NCBI GenBank assembly: GCA_002384855.1
Contig: DGBP01000062.1
Location: forward strand, 30,545-94,544
Length of the DNA stretch: 64,000 bases
From: Nocardioidaceae bacterium UBA4001
GTDB lineage: Bacteria; Actinomycetota; Actinomycetes; Propionibacteriales; Nocardioidaceae
Reading direction: 5' to 3'
The translations under genes were made by a program, and so were the position numbers. Within the stretch, counting starts at the first letter, position 1. Each line of letters opens with the position of its first letter. The notes under the pieces were generated by a model, which was not told the DNA's origin, did not search any database, and was given only the letters and a program-made list of their open reading frames with translations. Positions 18,277 through 25,886 of this stretch are shown here, in pieces.

Positions 18277-18573
18277 TCAGTCCCGGTCCTTGCGGCGGAC
18301 GACGTAGGTCAGCCCGCCCACGACCAGCAGCACGACCAGCGCGCCGACGACCCCCGCGAGGCCGCCGGAGAGCGCCTTGTGGTCCACGCCCTCGACCTGG
18401 TAGTCCGACAGCGGCGAGTCGGCCGTCGCCGAGTCCTCCGCGCTGTCGGCGAACCCGACCTGCTCGGCGACGTACTCCAGGCCGTCGGGGTTGGCGGAGG
18501 CGAAGTAGCCGGCGACACCGGCGATCAGGAGTGCCACGACGACACCGGCGACCACGAACGTGCGGGTCCTCAC
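18277..18573 (-). CDS. PDGLE domain protein (CbiN-like component)
   Basis: A 98-residue membrane protein with an N-terminal helix (FVVAGVVVALLIAGVAGYFA), the family-defining PDGLE motif (SANPDGLEYVAEQVGF) in an extracytoplasmic loop, and a C-terminal helix (GVVGALVVLLVVGGLTYVV). PDGLE/CbiN proteins assist the metal-binding CbiM subunit. GTG 18573 overlaps the cbiM stop, consistent with translational coupling. Confidence 0.85.
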   Translation of the reverse strand: MRTRTFVVAGVVVALLIAGVAGYFASANPDGLEYVAEQVGFADSAEDSATADSPLSDYQVEGVDHKALSGGLAGVVGALVVLLVVGGLTYVVRRKDRD

Positions 18574-19277
18574 GCAGCGGCCTCCGTCCCGGTGCGGTGG
18601 CCCTGGCGGATCTCGAGCTCGCGGCGACGCAGCACCGGGCGGGCGCCGTACACCAGGTCGGGACGGATCGCGACGACACTGCCGACGACCAGGCCGGTGA
18701 TGACCGCCTCGCCGATGCCGATCAGCGTGTGCCAGCCGAGCATTGCGGCGAGCAGCCCGTCGAGGGGCACGGGGGCGGTCCCGCCGACGGCGTACAACCC
18801 GACGAAGACGAGGGCGGCGGCGGGCACGGAGACGAGCGCGCTGACCGCGGCGAGGACCGGCACCAGGCCGAGCCGCTTCGGAAGAACCCTCTGCAGGCCG
18901 CGGAAGACGAACCAGCCGACGACGACACCGGCGATCGCCAGCAGGGTGATGTTGGTGCCGAGAGCGGTGATGCCTCCGTCGGCGAGGAGCAGCGCCTGGA
19001 CGATGAGGACCACGCTCACGGCGAGCAGTCCTGTCCAGGGGCCGACGAGCACGGCCGCGAGCGCACCGCCGAGGAGGTGGCCGCTGGTGCCGAGGCCGAC
19101 GGGGAAGTTGACCATCTGGGCGGCGAAGACGAAGGTCGCCACGAGGCCGGCCATCGGGGCGGTGCGGTCGTCGAGCTCGCCCCGGGCCTTGCGCAGCGCC
19201 AGGCCGAGCGCGCCCGCGGCGGCGACGCCGGTGGCGATCGACGTCGGCGCGTCGAGGAATCCGTCCGGGACGTGCAT
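18570..19277 (-). CDS. cbiM: Metal-binding S-component CbiM
   Basis: A 235-residue membrane protein starting MHVPDGFLD; the His at position 2 and the MHxPDGF signature form the Co/Ni site of CbiM/NikM. Six to seven hydrophobic helices follow, with the conserved FVFAAQMVNFPV and GTSGHLLGGALAA segments, which contain the second conserved His. It determines substrate (Co2+ or Ni2+, not resolved here). First gene of the operon; RBS GGAGGAG lies 3-4 nt before ATG 19277. A Fur-like palindrome lies 143 bp upstream. Confidence 0.93.
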   Translation of the reverse strand: MHVPDGFLDAPTSIATGVAAAGALGLALRKARGELDDRTAPMAGLVATFVFAAQMVNFPVGLGTSGHLLGGALAAVLVGPWTGLLAVSVVLIVQALLLADGGITALGTNITLLAIAGVVVGWFVFRGLQRVLPKRLGLVPVLAAVSALVSVPAAALVFVGLYAVGGTAPVPLDGLLAAMLGWHTLIGIGEAVITGLVVGSVVAIRPDLVYGARPVLRRRELEIRQGHRTGTEAAA

Positions 19278-19419
19278 CTGCTCCTCCGTGGCTCATGGGT
19301 GCCGGCAGCCCGCGGCCCTTGTCACGCCGGGGTTATGGCCGCATCACACGGGGTATGCCACCCGCGAGACGTCCACCAGACGTGGGAGGTTGCCTGCCGT
19401 GCCTCCCAAGCACTGTACG
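19278..19419 (-). promoter_or_regulatory. Potentially structured leader of the cbiM operon
   Basis: Read on the minus strand, this 140-nt leader can form GGGAGG/CCTCCC and ACGTC/GACGT hairpins. I looked for cobalamin (B12 box) and NiCo riboswitch signatures and saw neither. Regulation by metal through the leader is therefore unproven. Confidence 0.25.
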
Positions 19420-19442
19420 TTATTGCGAACCATTCGCAATAA
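19420..19442. promoter_or_regulatory. Fur-superfamily-like operator (10-3-10 perfect palindrome)
   Basis: TTATTGCGAA-CCA-TTCGCAATAA is a perfect inverted repeat and strikingly AT-rich for this genome. It resembles Fur/Zur-type boxes (GCGAAT..ATTCGC). It lies 50 bp before bcp and 143 bp before cbiM, between divergent genes, so it may control either or both. Confidence 0.6.
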
Positions 19443-19491
19443 GGACCTATTCCCGCCGGCAGCGGCGGCCCTGCACCAGCGAGGAGCACCG

Positions 19492-19968
19492 ATGAGCGAG
19501 ACCCGCCTCTCCCCCGGCGATGCCGCACCCGACTTCACCCTGCCCACCGATGACGGCTCCACGGTGACGTTGTCGGACCTGCGCGGCCGCAAGGTGATCG
19601 TCTACTTCTACCCCGCGGCGATGACCCCGGGGTGCACCAAGCAGGCGTGCGACTTCACCGAGTCGCTCGACTCCTTGAAGGCAGCGGGCTACGAGGTCCT
19701 CGGCATCTCCCCCGACAAGCCGGAGAAGCTGGTGAGGTTCCGGGAGCGCGACGCGCTGTCGATCACCCTCCTGTCCGACGCCGACAGGTCCGTGATGACG
19801 CAGTGGGGTGCGTTCGGCGAGAAGAAGCTGTACGGCAAGGTCGTGCAGGGCGTGCTCCGCTCCACCTTCGTCGTCGACGAGGAGGGCCGGATCGAGGTGG
19901 CGCAGTACAACGTGAAGGCCACCGGCCACGTGGCCAAGCTGCGCCGCGACCTCGGCCTCGCGAGCTGA
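19492..19968 (+). CDS. bcp: Thioredoxin-dependent thiol peroxidase (Bcp/PrxQ peroxiredoxin)
   Basis: A 158-residue atypical 2-Cys peroxiredoxin. FYPAAMTPGCTKQACDF holds the peroxidatic Cys (PGCT) and the resolving Cys five residues later (QAC), the PrxQ/Bcp arrangement. It reduces peroxides in the cytosol using thioredoxin. ATG 19492 follows GAGGAG. A Fur-like palindrome lies just upstream, and the atypical tRNA gene follows 30 bp downstream. Confidence 0.93.
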   Translation: MSETRLSPGDAAPDFTLPTDDGSTVTLSDLRGRKVIVYFYPAAMTPGCTKQACDFTESLDSLKAAGYEVLGISPDKPEKLVRFRERDALSITLLSDADRSVMTQWGAFGEKKLYGKVVQGVLRSTFVVDEEGRIEVAQYNVKATGHVAKLRRDLGLAS

Positions 19969-19998
19969 GAGCCTCTCTGCGCCTAGACTGTGCGGCGC

Positions 19999-20073
19999 GC
20001 GCCCGTAGCCCAATTGGCAGGAGGCAGCAGGTTTAGGTCCTGCGCAGTGCGAGTTCGAGTCTCGCCGGGCGCA
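19999..20073 (+). tRNA. tRNA with anticodon UAG (Leu codon CUA), class I short variable arm
   Basis: Folds as a 75-nt cloverleaf: acceptor GCGCCCG/CGGGCGC with discriminator A73, D-arm with G18-G19 type GG, anticodon stem GCAGG/CCTGC (20027-20031 with 20039-20043), loop TTTAGGT giving anticodon UAG (20034-20036), a 5-nt variable region and T-arm GCGAG-TTCGAGT-CTCGC. CCA is not encoded. By anticodon it is tRNA-Leu, but bacterial Leu tRNAs are class II with a long variable arm, which this lacks. The D-stem has only three good pairs. A TAGACT -10-like box lies at 19984. Confidence 0.75.
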
Positions 20074-20099
20074 CGCCGAGCCGTCTAGTGTCCAGCGGC

Positions 20100-20495
20100 A
20101 TGAGCTCTGTGGACATCGTGCCGTTCGAGGACGGCCAAGCCGCCGGCATCGCCCGGCTCGCCACGACCGTGCAGTGGCCCTCGCTCACCGACCCCCACGT
20201 CGTACGTCGGGTCTTCGCCGCGCCGGGGTCGTCGGCGTACACCGCGCTCGTCGACGGCGAGGTCGTCGGGTTCGCCCAGGCGCTCGGCGACGGGGTCCTC
20301 CAGTCGCATCTGAGCTTCCTCGCCGTGCACCCCGACCACCGCGGCCGAGGCATCGCCCGGCTGCTGACCGTGGCGACGTTCCAGGCCACCGGCACCAAGC
20401 GGATGGACCTGATCACCCCGGAGGACGCCGACGGGTTCTACGAGTCCTTCGAGCACACCCGGATGACGGGCTTCCGGATCTACCCCGGCGCCTGA
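20100..20495 (+). CDS. GNAT family N-acetyltransferase
   Basis: A 131-residue single-domain GNAT enzyme. The acetyl-CoA-binding motif is HPDHRGRGIARLL (Q/RxxGxG/A type) at about residue 80, preceded by the strand SHLSFLAV. It transfers an acetyl group to an unknown amine. ATG 20100 is only 9 nt after a TAGTGT -10-like box (20085-20090), suggesting a leaderless mRNA; a GTG 12 nt earlier is possible but overlaps that box. Confidence 0.75.
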   Translation: MSSVDIVPFEDGQAAGIARLATTVQWPSLTDPHVVRRVFAAPGSSAYTALVDGEVVGFAQALGDGVLQSHLSFLAVHPDHRGRGIARLLTVATFQATGTKRMDLITPEDADGFYESFEHTRMTGFRIYPGA

Positions 20496-20556
20496 GGTTT
20501 GCCCCCGCCCCGGACCGGTCACCATCACGGCTGCAACCGAGTCGAGGAGGACCACC

Positions 20557-21480
20557 GTGAGAGCAGCCGTCTACGACGAGTACGGCGACGCCGACGTCAT
20601 CACCGTCCGCGAGCACGACGACCCGCCCATGGGGCCTGACACGATCCTGGTCCGGGCACGCGCCACCAGCGTCAACCCGGTCGACTGGAAGATCCGCCGC
20701 GGCTACCTCCAGGGCGCCTACCCCCACCACCTCCCGATCATCCCGGGCTGGGACGTCGCCGGGGTGGTCGAGGCGGTCGGTCCCGCGGTCGTCACCGGCC
20801 TCGAGGTCGGCGACGAGGTGTGGGGCTACGTCCGCCGCGACGACGTGCAGTGGGGTACGGCGGCAGAGCTGGTGCCCGCTCCCGAGAGGACCGTCTCCCG
20901 CAAGCCCGCCTCCCTGTCCTTCGAGGAGGCCGCCTCCGTGCCGCTGGTCGGCCTGACCGCCTACCAGGCGCTGGTCGAGGCGCTCGGCATCCGCGAGGGC
21001 GACCGCGTGCTCGTCCACGCGGCTGCGGGAGGCGTCGGCCACGTCGCGACCCAGATCGCCCTCGCCCACGGCTGCGAGGTCGTCGGCACGGCGAGCGCTG
21101 CGAACCACGACCATCTACGCGGCCTCGGTGTCAGCGAGGTCATCGACTACCACGCAGGTCCGGTGAGCAAGCAGCTGTCCGCGCCCGTGGACGCGGTACT
21201 CGACCTCGTCGGCGGCGACGCCCTCGAGGACGCGCCGCGACAGGTCCAGGACGTGTCCCGGGTCGCGTCGATCGTCGACGCGCAGACCGTCCTCGGCATG
21301 GGCGGCCGCTACGTCTTCGTCCGGCCCGAGCGGGAGCACCTCGCCGCCCTGGCTGCGCTCGTCGATGAGGGCCGGCTCCGCGTGGACGTCTCGGAGACGT
21401 TCCCTCTGGACCGGATCGCCGACGCGCAACGTGCCTCCGAGGAGGGGCACACCCGCGGCAAGATCGCCGTCACGATCTGA
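20557..21480 (+). CDS. NADP-dependent quinone-type oxidoreductase (MDR superfamily)
   Basis: A 307-residue zinc-independent medium-chain dehydrogenase/reductase. The N-terminal GroES-like fold carries SVNPVDWKIRRGYLQ and PGWDVAGVVEAVG; the Rossmann domain carries VLVHAAAGGVGHVATQIA (the A-A-G-G-V-G nucleotide site). Such enzymes reduce quinones or enones with NADPH. GTG 20557 follows GAGGAGG. No partner genes adjacent. Confidence 0.88.
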   Translation: MRAAVYDEYGDADVITVREHDDPPMGPDTILVRARATSVNPVDWKIRRGYLQGAYPHHLPIIPGWDVAGVVEAVGPAVVTGLEVGDEVWGYVRRDDVQWGTAAELVPAPERTVSRKPASLSFEEAASVPLVGLTAYQALVEALGIREGDRVLVHAAAGGVGHVATQIALAHGCEVVGTASAANHDHLRGLGVSEVIDYHAGPVSKQLSAPVDAVLDLVGGDALEDAPRQVQDVSRVASIVDAQTVLGMGGRYVFVRPEREHLAALAALVDEGRLRVDVSETFPLDRIADAQRASEEGHTRGKIAVTI

Positions 21481-21530
21481 CGTGGCGCGCGGCCCGTGAC
21501 GTCGCGCGCAGGGCGTGCCTGGCTGTCGCC

Positions 21531-21840
21531 ATGAGCCTCGACCACCTCTCCCACCTGCGGGCCGACTCCGCGCGGTTCGCCGCAGTCCTCCGCGTGGTGG
21601 GACGGGCAGGTGCCGACCTGTCCCGACTGGCGGGCCGACGACCTGCTGGGGCACCTCGTCGAGGTCCAGTGGTTCTGGGGCACGGTGGTGCGCGAGGACG
21701 TTGCGGACCCCCAACAGCTCCGGCATCCTGACCGGCCGGCTGACCGGGCGGGGCTTCTCGGGTTCTTCGACGAGACGAGCGCCGAGGCGCTCGCGCGGGT
21801 GAGGCACGACCCACGCCGGGGAACCGCTCCTCGACACCAC
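21531..21840 (+). pseudogene. Remnant of a TIGR03083/mycothiol-dependent isomerase-fold protein
   Basis: ATG 21531 begins MSLDHLSHLRADSARFAAVL, the usual start of DinB-like mycothiol-dependent maleylpyruvate-isomerase-family proteins. One frame further on, 21610-21800 encodes PTCPDWRADDLLGHLVEVQWFWGTVV and LGFFDETSAEALARV, conserved in the same family. A frameshift near 21600 and a later disruption around 21715-21755 break it, and the C-terminal half is missing. It ends next to another gene remnant (SOUL) reading toward it. Confidence 0.65.
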
Positions 21841-21865
21841 AACGACGACACCGCCAGGTTCCCGA

Positions 21866-22195
21866 TCACCGCCGGACCGGCACCACGACCTCGTTGCGTC
21901 GGCGGAACCACGGGGTCCAGGGCGGGTCGTACCGCGCGTACCGCGGCTGCCCGACCACCCGCAGGCCGGCCTCGGCGACCGCGTCGAGCAACCGCCGTTC
22001 GTGCTTCACGTACGCCGCCCGCGACCAACGGCCCGAGAACCGCAGCGCCGCCGCCGTCTGGGCAGGCACCTGGCGCGTCCGCACCGCGGGGTCGCTCGGG
22101 GCCGGGAGCTCGTCCACCGGGATTCCGGCGGGCACCACGAAGCCGACGACGAACCGACGACCCGGCTGTCCCGGCTCACCAGGCTCCTGGAGCAC
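21866..22195 (-). pseudogene. C-terminal half of a SOUL-family haem-binding protein
   Basis: 109 residues match only the C-terminal half of SOUL/HBP proteins: VVGFVVPAGIPVDELPAPSDPAVRTRQVPAQ, AALRFSGRWSRA, RYARYDPPWTPWFRRRNEV (quoted in pieces). The family is normally about 190-210 residues, so roughly 80-90 N-terminal residues are missing. The truncated end abuts rdgB with only 8 bp between. The reading frame from GTG 22195 is open but lacks a normal start context, so I call it a remnant. Confidence 0.65.
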
Positions 22196-22203
22196 CGGGG
22201 CCG

Positions 22204-22875
22204 TCAGCGTGAAGCGGTCAGTCCCTCCGCCACGACGGGGGCGATCCGTCGCAGCGCCTTCCCGCGGTGGGAGATCGAGTCCTTCTCCTCCGCGGGAAGC
22301 TCGGCCGAGGTGACGTCGTACCCGTCGGGCACGAAGAGCACGTCGTAGCCGAACCCGCCGCTCCCCCGCAGCTCACGGATGATCCGACCCGGCATCTCGC
22401 CGTGCTCGACGTGCTCGACGACCTTCCCGGAGGCGTCGCGGTGCACGAACGCCACGGCGCAGCGGAACCGGCCGCCGCGGCGGTCGTCGGGGACGTCGCC
22501 GAGCTGGGCGAGCAGCAGATCGTTGTTGGCCAGGTCGACGTCGATGCCGCTGTCCTTGGTCAGGCCGCTCCACCGTGCCGAGAGGACGCCCGGCATCTCG
22601 TGGAGCGCGTCGACGCACAGGCCGCTGTCGTCGGCCAGGGAGGGCAGGCCGGTGGCCTCGAAGCCGGCCCGGGCCTTGATCAGCGCGTTGCCCTCGAAGG
22701 TCGGCTCGGTCTCGGCCGGCTCGTCGTAGTGCTCGACGTCGTCGAGGCCGAGCACCTCTACGTGCGGCACGAACCCCTCGAGGATCCGCTGCATCTCCAC
22801 GAGCTTCTTGGCGTTGCGCGAGGCCAGGAAGACCCGCGGCGACGCCTCGGCAGACCGGCGCGGGCCCTCAGTCAC
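22204..22875 (-). CDS. rdgB: XTP/dITP diphosphatase (non-canonical purine NTPase)
   Basis: A 223-residue Ham1/RdgB enzyme that removes ITP, dITP and XTP from nucleotide pools. Motifs: VFLASRNAKKLVEMQRIL (substrate loop), TFEGNALIKARAG, LADDSGLCVDAL and the C-terminal SHRGKALRRI. GTG 22875 is chosen because it overlaps the rph stop (GTGACTGA arrangement), implying coupling; an upstream in-frame start would lie deep inside rph. It is the last gene of the rph-rdgB pair, as in mycobacteria. Confidence 0.92.
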   Translation of the reverse strand: MTEGPRRSAEASPRVFLASRNAKKLVEMQRILEGFVPHVEVLGLDDVEHYDEPAETEPTFEGNALIKARAGFEATGLPSLADDSGLCVDALHEMPGVLSARWSGLTKDSGIDVDLANNDLLLAQLGDVPDDRRGGRFRCAVAFVHRDASGKVVEHVEHGEMPGRIIRELRGSGGFGYDVLFVPDGYDVTSAELPAEEKDSISHRGKALRRIAPVVAEGLTASR

Positions 22876-23590
22876 GAAGTGCCTCCAACTGGTAGCGGGC
22901 CAGGTCCGCACAGCCCTTCTCCGCCATCGACAGCAGGCCGTCGAGGTGCCGCCGGTCGAACGGCTGGCCCTCGGCGGTGCCCTGCACCTCGACGAAGAGG
23001 CCGTCGCCGGTCATCACGACGTTCATGTCGGTCTCGGCGCGCACGTCCTCCTCGTAGGGCAGGTCCAGCCGGACCTCGCCGTCGATGATCCCCACCGAGA
23101 CGGCCGCCACCGAGCCGGTCAGGGGGTCGCCCTTCAACGCCCCCTTCCCCCGCAGGTGCGCACAGGCGTCCGCGAGGGCGACGTAGGCCCCGGTGATCGC
23201 CGCGGTGCGGGTGCCGCCGTCGGCCTGGAGCACGTCGCAGTCGACCACGATGGTGTTCTCACCGAGCGCCTTGTAGTCGACGACCGCGCGCAGCGACCGC
23301 CCGATCAGCCGGGAGATCTCGTGGGTGCGCCCACCGATGCGGCCCTTGACCGACTCGCGGTCGGAGCGGGTGTGGGTGGCCGCGGGGAGCATGGCGTACT
23401 CCGCCGTCACCCAGCCCAGGCCGGAGTCCTTGCGCCAGCGCGGGACCCCGATCGACGCGGAGGCCGCGCACAGCACCCGGGTCCCCCCGAACTCGACGAG
23501 CACCGAGCCGGCTGCGTGGTCCAGCCAGTTCCGGGTGATCGTGATGGGTCGCAGCTCGTCGTTCTCGCGTCCGTCAGCTCGGGAAGTCAT
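22868..23590 (-). CDS. rph: Ribonuclease PH
   Basis: A 240-residue phosphorolytic 3'-5' exoribonuclease that trims tRNA precursors. Clear family motifs: EFGGTRVLCAASA, RIGGRTHEISRLIGRSLRA, TIVVDCDVLQADGGTRTAAITGA and the DLPYEED metal/phosphate region. Length matches the family. ATG 23590. Downstream rdgB overlaps its stop; upstream is the MBL-fold gene 33 bp away, all one strand. Confidence 0.95.
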   Translation of the reverse strand: MTSRADGRENDELRPITITRNWLDHAAGSVLVEFGGTRVLCAASASIGVPRWRKDSGLGWVTAEYAMLPAATHTRSDRESVKGRIGGRTHEISRLIGRSLRAVVDYKALGENTIVVDCDVLQADGGTRTAAITGAYVALADACAHLRGKGALKGDPLTGSVAAVSVGIIDGEVRLDLPYEEDVRAETDMNVVMTGDGLFVEVQGTAEGQPFDRRHLDGLLSMAEKGCADLARYQLEALRD

Positions 23591-23623
23591 GGCCGAGACC
23601 CTACCGAGGTACGTCGACGGTCC

Positions 23624-24385
23624 TCACAGGTCGTAGGTCATCCCGCAGATGGCGAGCTCGGTCGGACCGTCGAAGACCGGCCGGGCCTCCTCGAGGGCGA
23701 TGTCGCGGTCGTACCACGGCGGGATGTGCGTGAGCACGAGACGGCCCACCCCTGCACGGAGGGCGGTCTCGGCGGCGTCGCGGCCGGTCATGTGGAGGTT
23801 CTCGGGGTTCTTCGCGCCCTCCCGGAAGGCCGCCTCCGCGAGCAGCAGGTCGCTGCCCTTGGCCAGCTCCACCAGTGCCTCGCAGGGCCCGGTGTCGCCG
23901 CTGTAGACGAGGGACCGGCCCCCGTGGCCGACCCGGATCGCGTAGGACTCCACCGGGTGGGCCACGGGGACGACCTCGAAGGTGAGGGGCCCCACCGTGA
24001 CGGCCGACCCGTCGGCGTACTCGTGGAACTCGAACTCCTCGTTCATCCCCGGGTCGGCCGGCAGCCCGTAGGCCTTCGCCAGCCGGTCGGCGGTGCCGTG
24101 CGGGCCGTAGACCGGGATCCGGGGTGGCGCGCCGGCGGGGTGGTACTTCCGCAGGACGTAGTAGCCGCTCATGTCGAAGTAGTGGTCCGGGTGCAGGTGG
24201 CTGAGGAGCACCGCGTCGATCGACAGCGGGTCGACGTACTCGTGCAGGCGGCCCAGCGCACCGCTGCCGAGGTCGAGCAGGACCCGCCAGGTGCGGTCGC
24301 CATCCTCGGCCTCGACGAGGTAGCTGCTGGCCGGCGACTCCGGCCCGGGGTAGGAGCCGGAGCAGCCGATGACGGTGAGCCTCAT
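23624..24385 (-). CDS. MBL-fold hydrolase, Rv1339-like (class II cAMP phosphodiesterase type)
   Basis: A 253-residue metallo-beta-lactamase-fold protein with the metal motif LSHLHPDHYFD (HxHxDH), further ligands in PVAHPVESYAIR and YSGDTGPCEAL, and LTHIPPW near the end. Its place between murI and rph matches the mycobacterial gene Rv1339, reported as an atypical class II cAMP phosphodiesterase; function here is inferred from that synteny. ATG 24385 overlaps the murI stop (ATGA), so the genes are translationally coupled. Confidence 0.85.
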   Translation of the reverse strand: MRLTVIGCSGSYPGPESPASSYLVEAEDGDRTWRVLLDLGSGALGRLHEYVDPLSIDAVLLSHLHPDHYFDMSGYYVLRKYHPAGAPPRIPVYGPHGTADRLAKAYGLPADPGMNEEFEFHEYADGSAVTVGPLTFEVVPVAHPVESYAIRVGHGGRSLVYSGDTGPCEALVELAKGSDLLLAEAAFREGAKNPENLHMTGRDAAETALRAGVGRLVLTHIPPWYDRDIALEEARPVFDGPTELAICGMTYDL

Positions 24386-25215
24386 CCGGCACCTGCCACG
24401 GAGCGGGCCCAGGACGTCTGCTGCGCGAGCTGGCTGGCGCTCTGCAGCTCGGGCCCGAGGAACCTGCCGCCGATACGGGCGAACTCCTCCGGCGTGCCGG
24501 TGGTGAGGAACCGGTGCTCGGGCGGCCCCAGCGACGGGTCGCGCTCGAGGCCGTGCCGGACGAGCAGGCGGTAGACGTCCTTGGCGGTCTCCTCGGCGCT
24601 GGAGACGAGGGTGACCTGGTCGCCCATCACGTAGGACAGGACTCCGGTCAGCAGCGGGTAGTGCGTGCAGCCGAGGACCAGGGTGTCGATGCCCTCGGAG
24701 ATCAGCGGGTCGAGGTACTCGTGGGCGGCCTCGAGCAGCTCCGGGCCGCTGGTCACGCCGGCCTCGACGAACTCCACGAAGCGCGGACACGCCTGGGTGT
24801 GCAGGTCGACGTGGGGGGCCGCGGCGAAGGCGTCGTCGTAGGCCATCGACTCGGCGGTCGCCCGCGTGCAGATCACCCCGATCCGGCCGGTCCGGCTCGC
24901 GGCGACCGCGCGGCGCGTGGCGGGGAAGATCACCTCGACGACGGGCACCGGGTAGCGCTCGCGGGCGTCCCGCAGCACCGCCGCGCTCGCGGAGTTGCAG
25001 GCGATGACGAGCGCCTTCACCCCCTCGTCGACGAGGTGGTCGAGGCACTCGAGGGCGTACTCCCGCACCTCGCCGATCGGCTTGGGGCCGTACGGCTGCC
25101 GTGCGGTGTCGCCGAGGTAGAGGATCGGCTCGTGCGGCAGCTGGTCGATCACGGCTCGGGCCACGGTGAGTCCACCGAAGCCTGAGTCGAAGATCCCGAT
25201 TGGTGCGTCTGCCAC
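24382..25215 (-). CDS. murI: Glutamate racemase
   Basis: A 277-residue enzyme making D-glutamate for peptidoglycan. Both catalytic Cys motifs are visible: VIACNSASA and LVLGCTHYPLL; IGIFDSGFGGLTVARA and ILYLGDTARQPYG are the N-terminal signatures. GTG 25215 (VADAPIGIFD) is preferred over an upstream start whose extra residues do not look conserved. The downstream MBL-fold gene overlaps its stop. Confidence 0.94.
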   Translation of the reverse strand: MADAPIGIFDSGFGGLTVARAVIDQLPHEPILYLGDTARQPYGPKPIGEVREYALECLDHLVDEGVKALVIACNSASAAVLRDARERYPVPVVEVIFPATRRAVAASRTGRIGVICTRATAESMAYDDAFAAAPHVDLHTQACPRFVEFVEAGVTSGPELLEAAHEYLDPLISEGIDTLVLGCTHYPLLTGVLSYVMGDQVTLVSSAEETAKDVYRLLVRHGLERDPSLGPPEHRFLTTGTPEEFARIGGRFLGPELQSASQLAQQTSWARSVAGAG

Positions 25216-25361
25216 CCGCCCAAGGCTAGTGGGGGGTCGTCGCCGATGGGCGGTTCCGCGACCCACGTCACGCTGCGACGGTCGTCACGGCCCCCGCTGC
25301 GGCGCGGCCCGGGGACCTTCGCCTCTGCCCCACGACACGGGCCCCGTCGGAGACTGTCGCC

Positions 25362-25838
25362 ATGAGGTACGAGACGCAGTTCGTGGACCTGCAGGCCCAG
25401 CACACGGCGGTCGTGCGCGGACGCTCCACGGCCGACGGGATCAAGGACTTCCTCGGCCCGGCCTTCGAGGAGGTGCTCCACGTCCTCGAGGACCAGGGGC
25501 TGCACGCGAGCGGGGCACCGTTCGGGTGCTACACCCCGACCGACGACGGCGCGTTCGACGTCGAGGTGGGGTTCCCCTGCAGCGACGTCGTGAGGCCGAC
25601 CGGCCGGGTCGAGGCCTCCGAGCTGCCCGGCGGGCGGGTCGCGAGGACCATGCACAGGGGCGCGTACGACGCCGTCGGCGCGGCCTACCAGGCGGCGCTC
25701 GACTGGCTCACCGAGGAGGGACACGTCACGACCGGACCCCCGTGGGAGTCCTACCTCGACGGCCCCGACGTCGCCGAGCCGCGCACCGAGGTGTTCCTCC
25801 CCTGCACGGCCGCGCACCCGGCGCACGTCGCGACCTGA
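25362..25838 (+). CDS. GyrI-like/effector-binding domain protein
   Basis: A 158-residue stand-alone GyrI-like (BmrR/AraC effector-binding) domain: paired strand-helix units with GAPFGCYTPTDDGAFDVEVGFP, GGRVARTMHRGAYDAVGAAYQAAL (quoted in pieces below 20 in the family core HRGAYDAVGAAY) and PWESYLDGPDV. Such domains bind hydrophobic cations or act as small hydrolases. It is the only plus-strand gene inside an otherwise minus-strand housekeeping block, so it looks like a later insertion. Confidence 0.75.
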   Translation: MRYETQFVDLQAQHTAVVRGRSTADGIKDFLGPAFEEVLHVLEDQGLHASGAPFGCYTPTDDGAFDVEVGFPCSDVVRPTGRVEASELPGGRVARTMHRGAYDAVGAAYQAALDWLTEEGHVTTGPPWESYLDGPDVAEPRTEVFLPCTAAHPAHVAT

Positions 25839-25886
25839 CGCACCGGCCGACCGCGCCGCGGCGCAGGACCCGCGGCGCCCGGCAGG

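Noticed and set aside
19278..19419. Cobalamin or NiCo riboswitch upstream of cbiM
   Set aside because: Neither the B12 box nor the NiCo core could be found.
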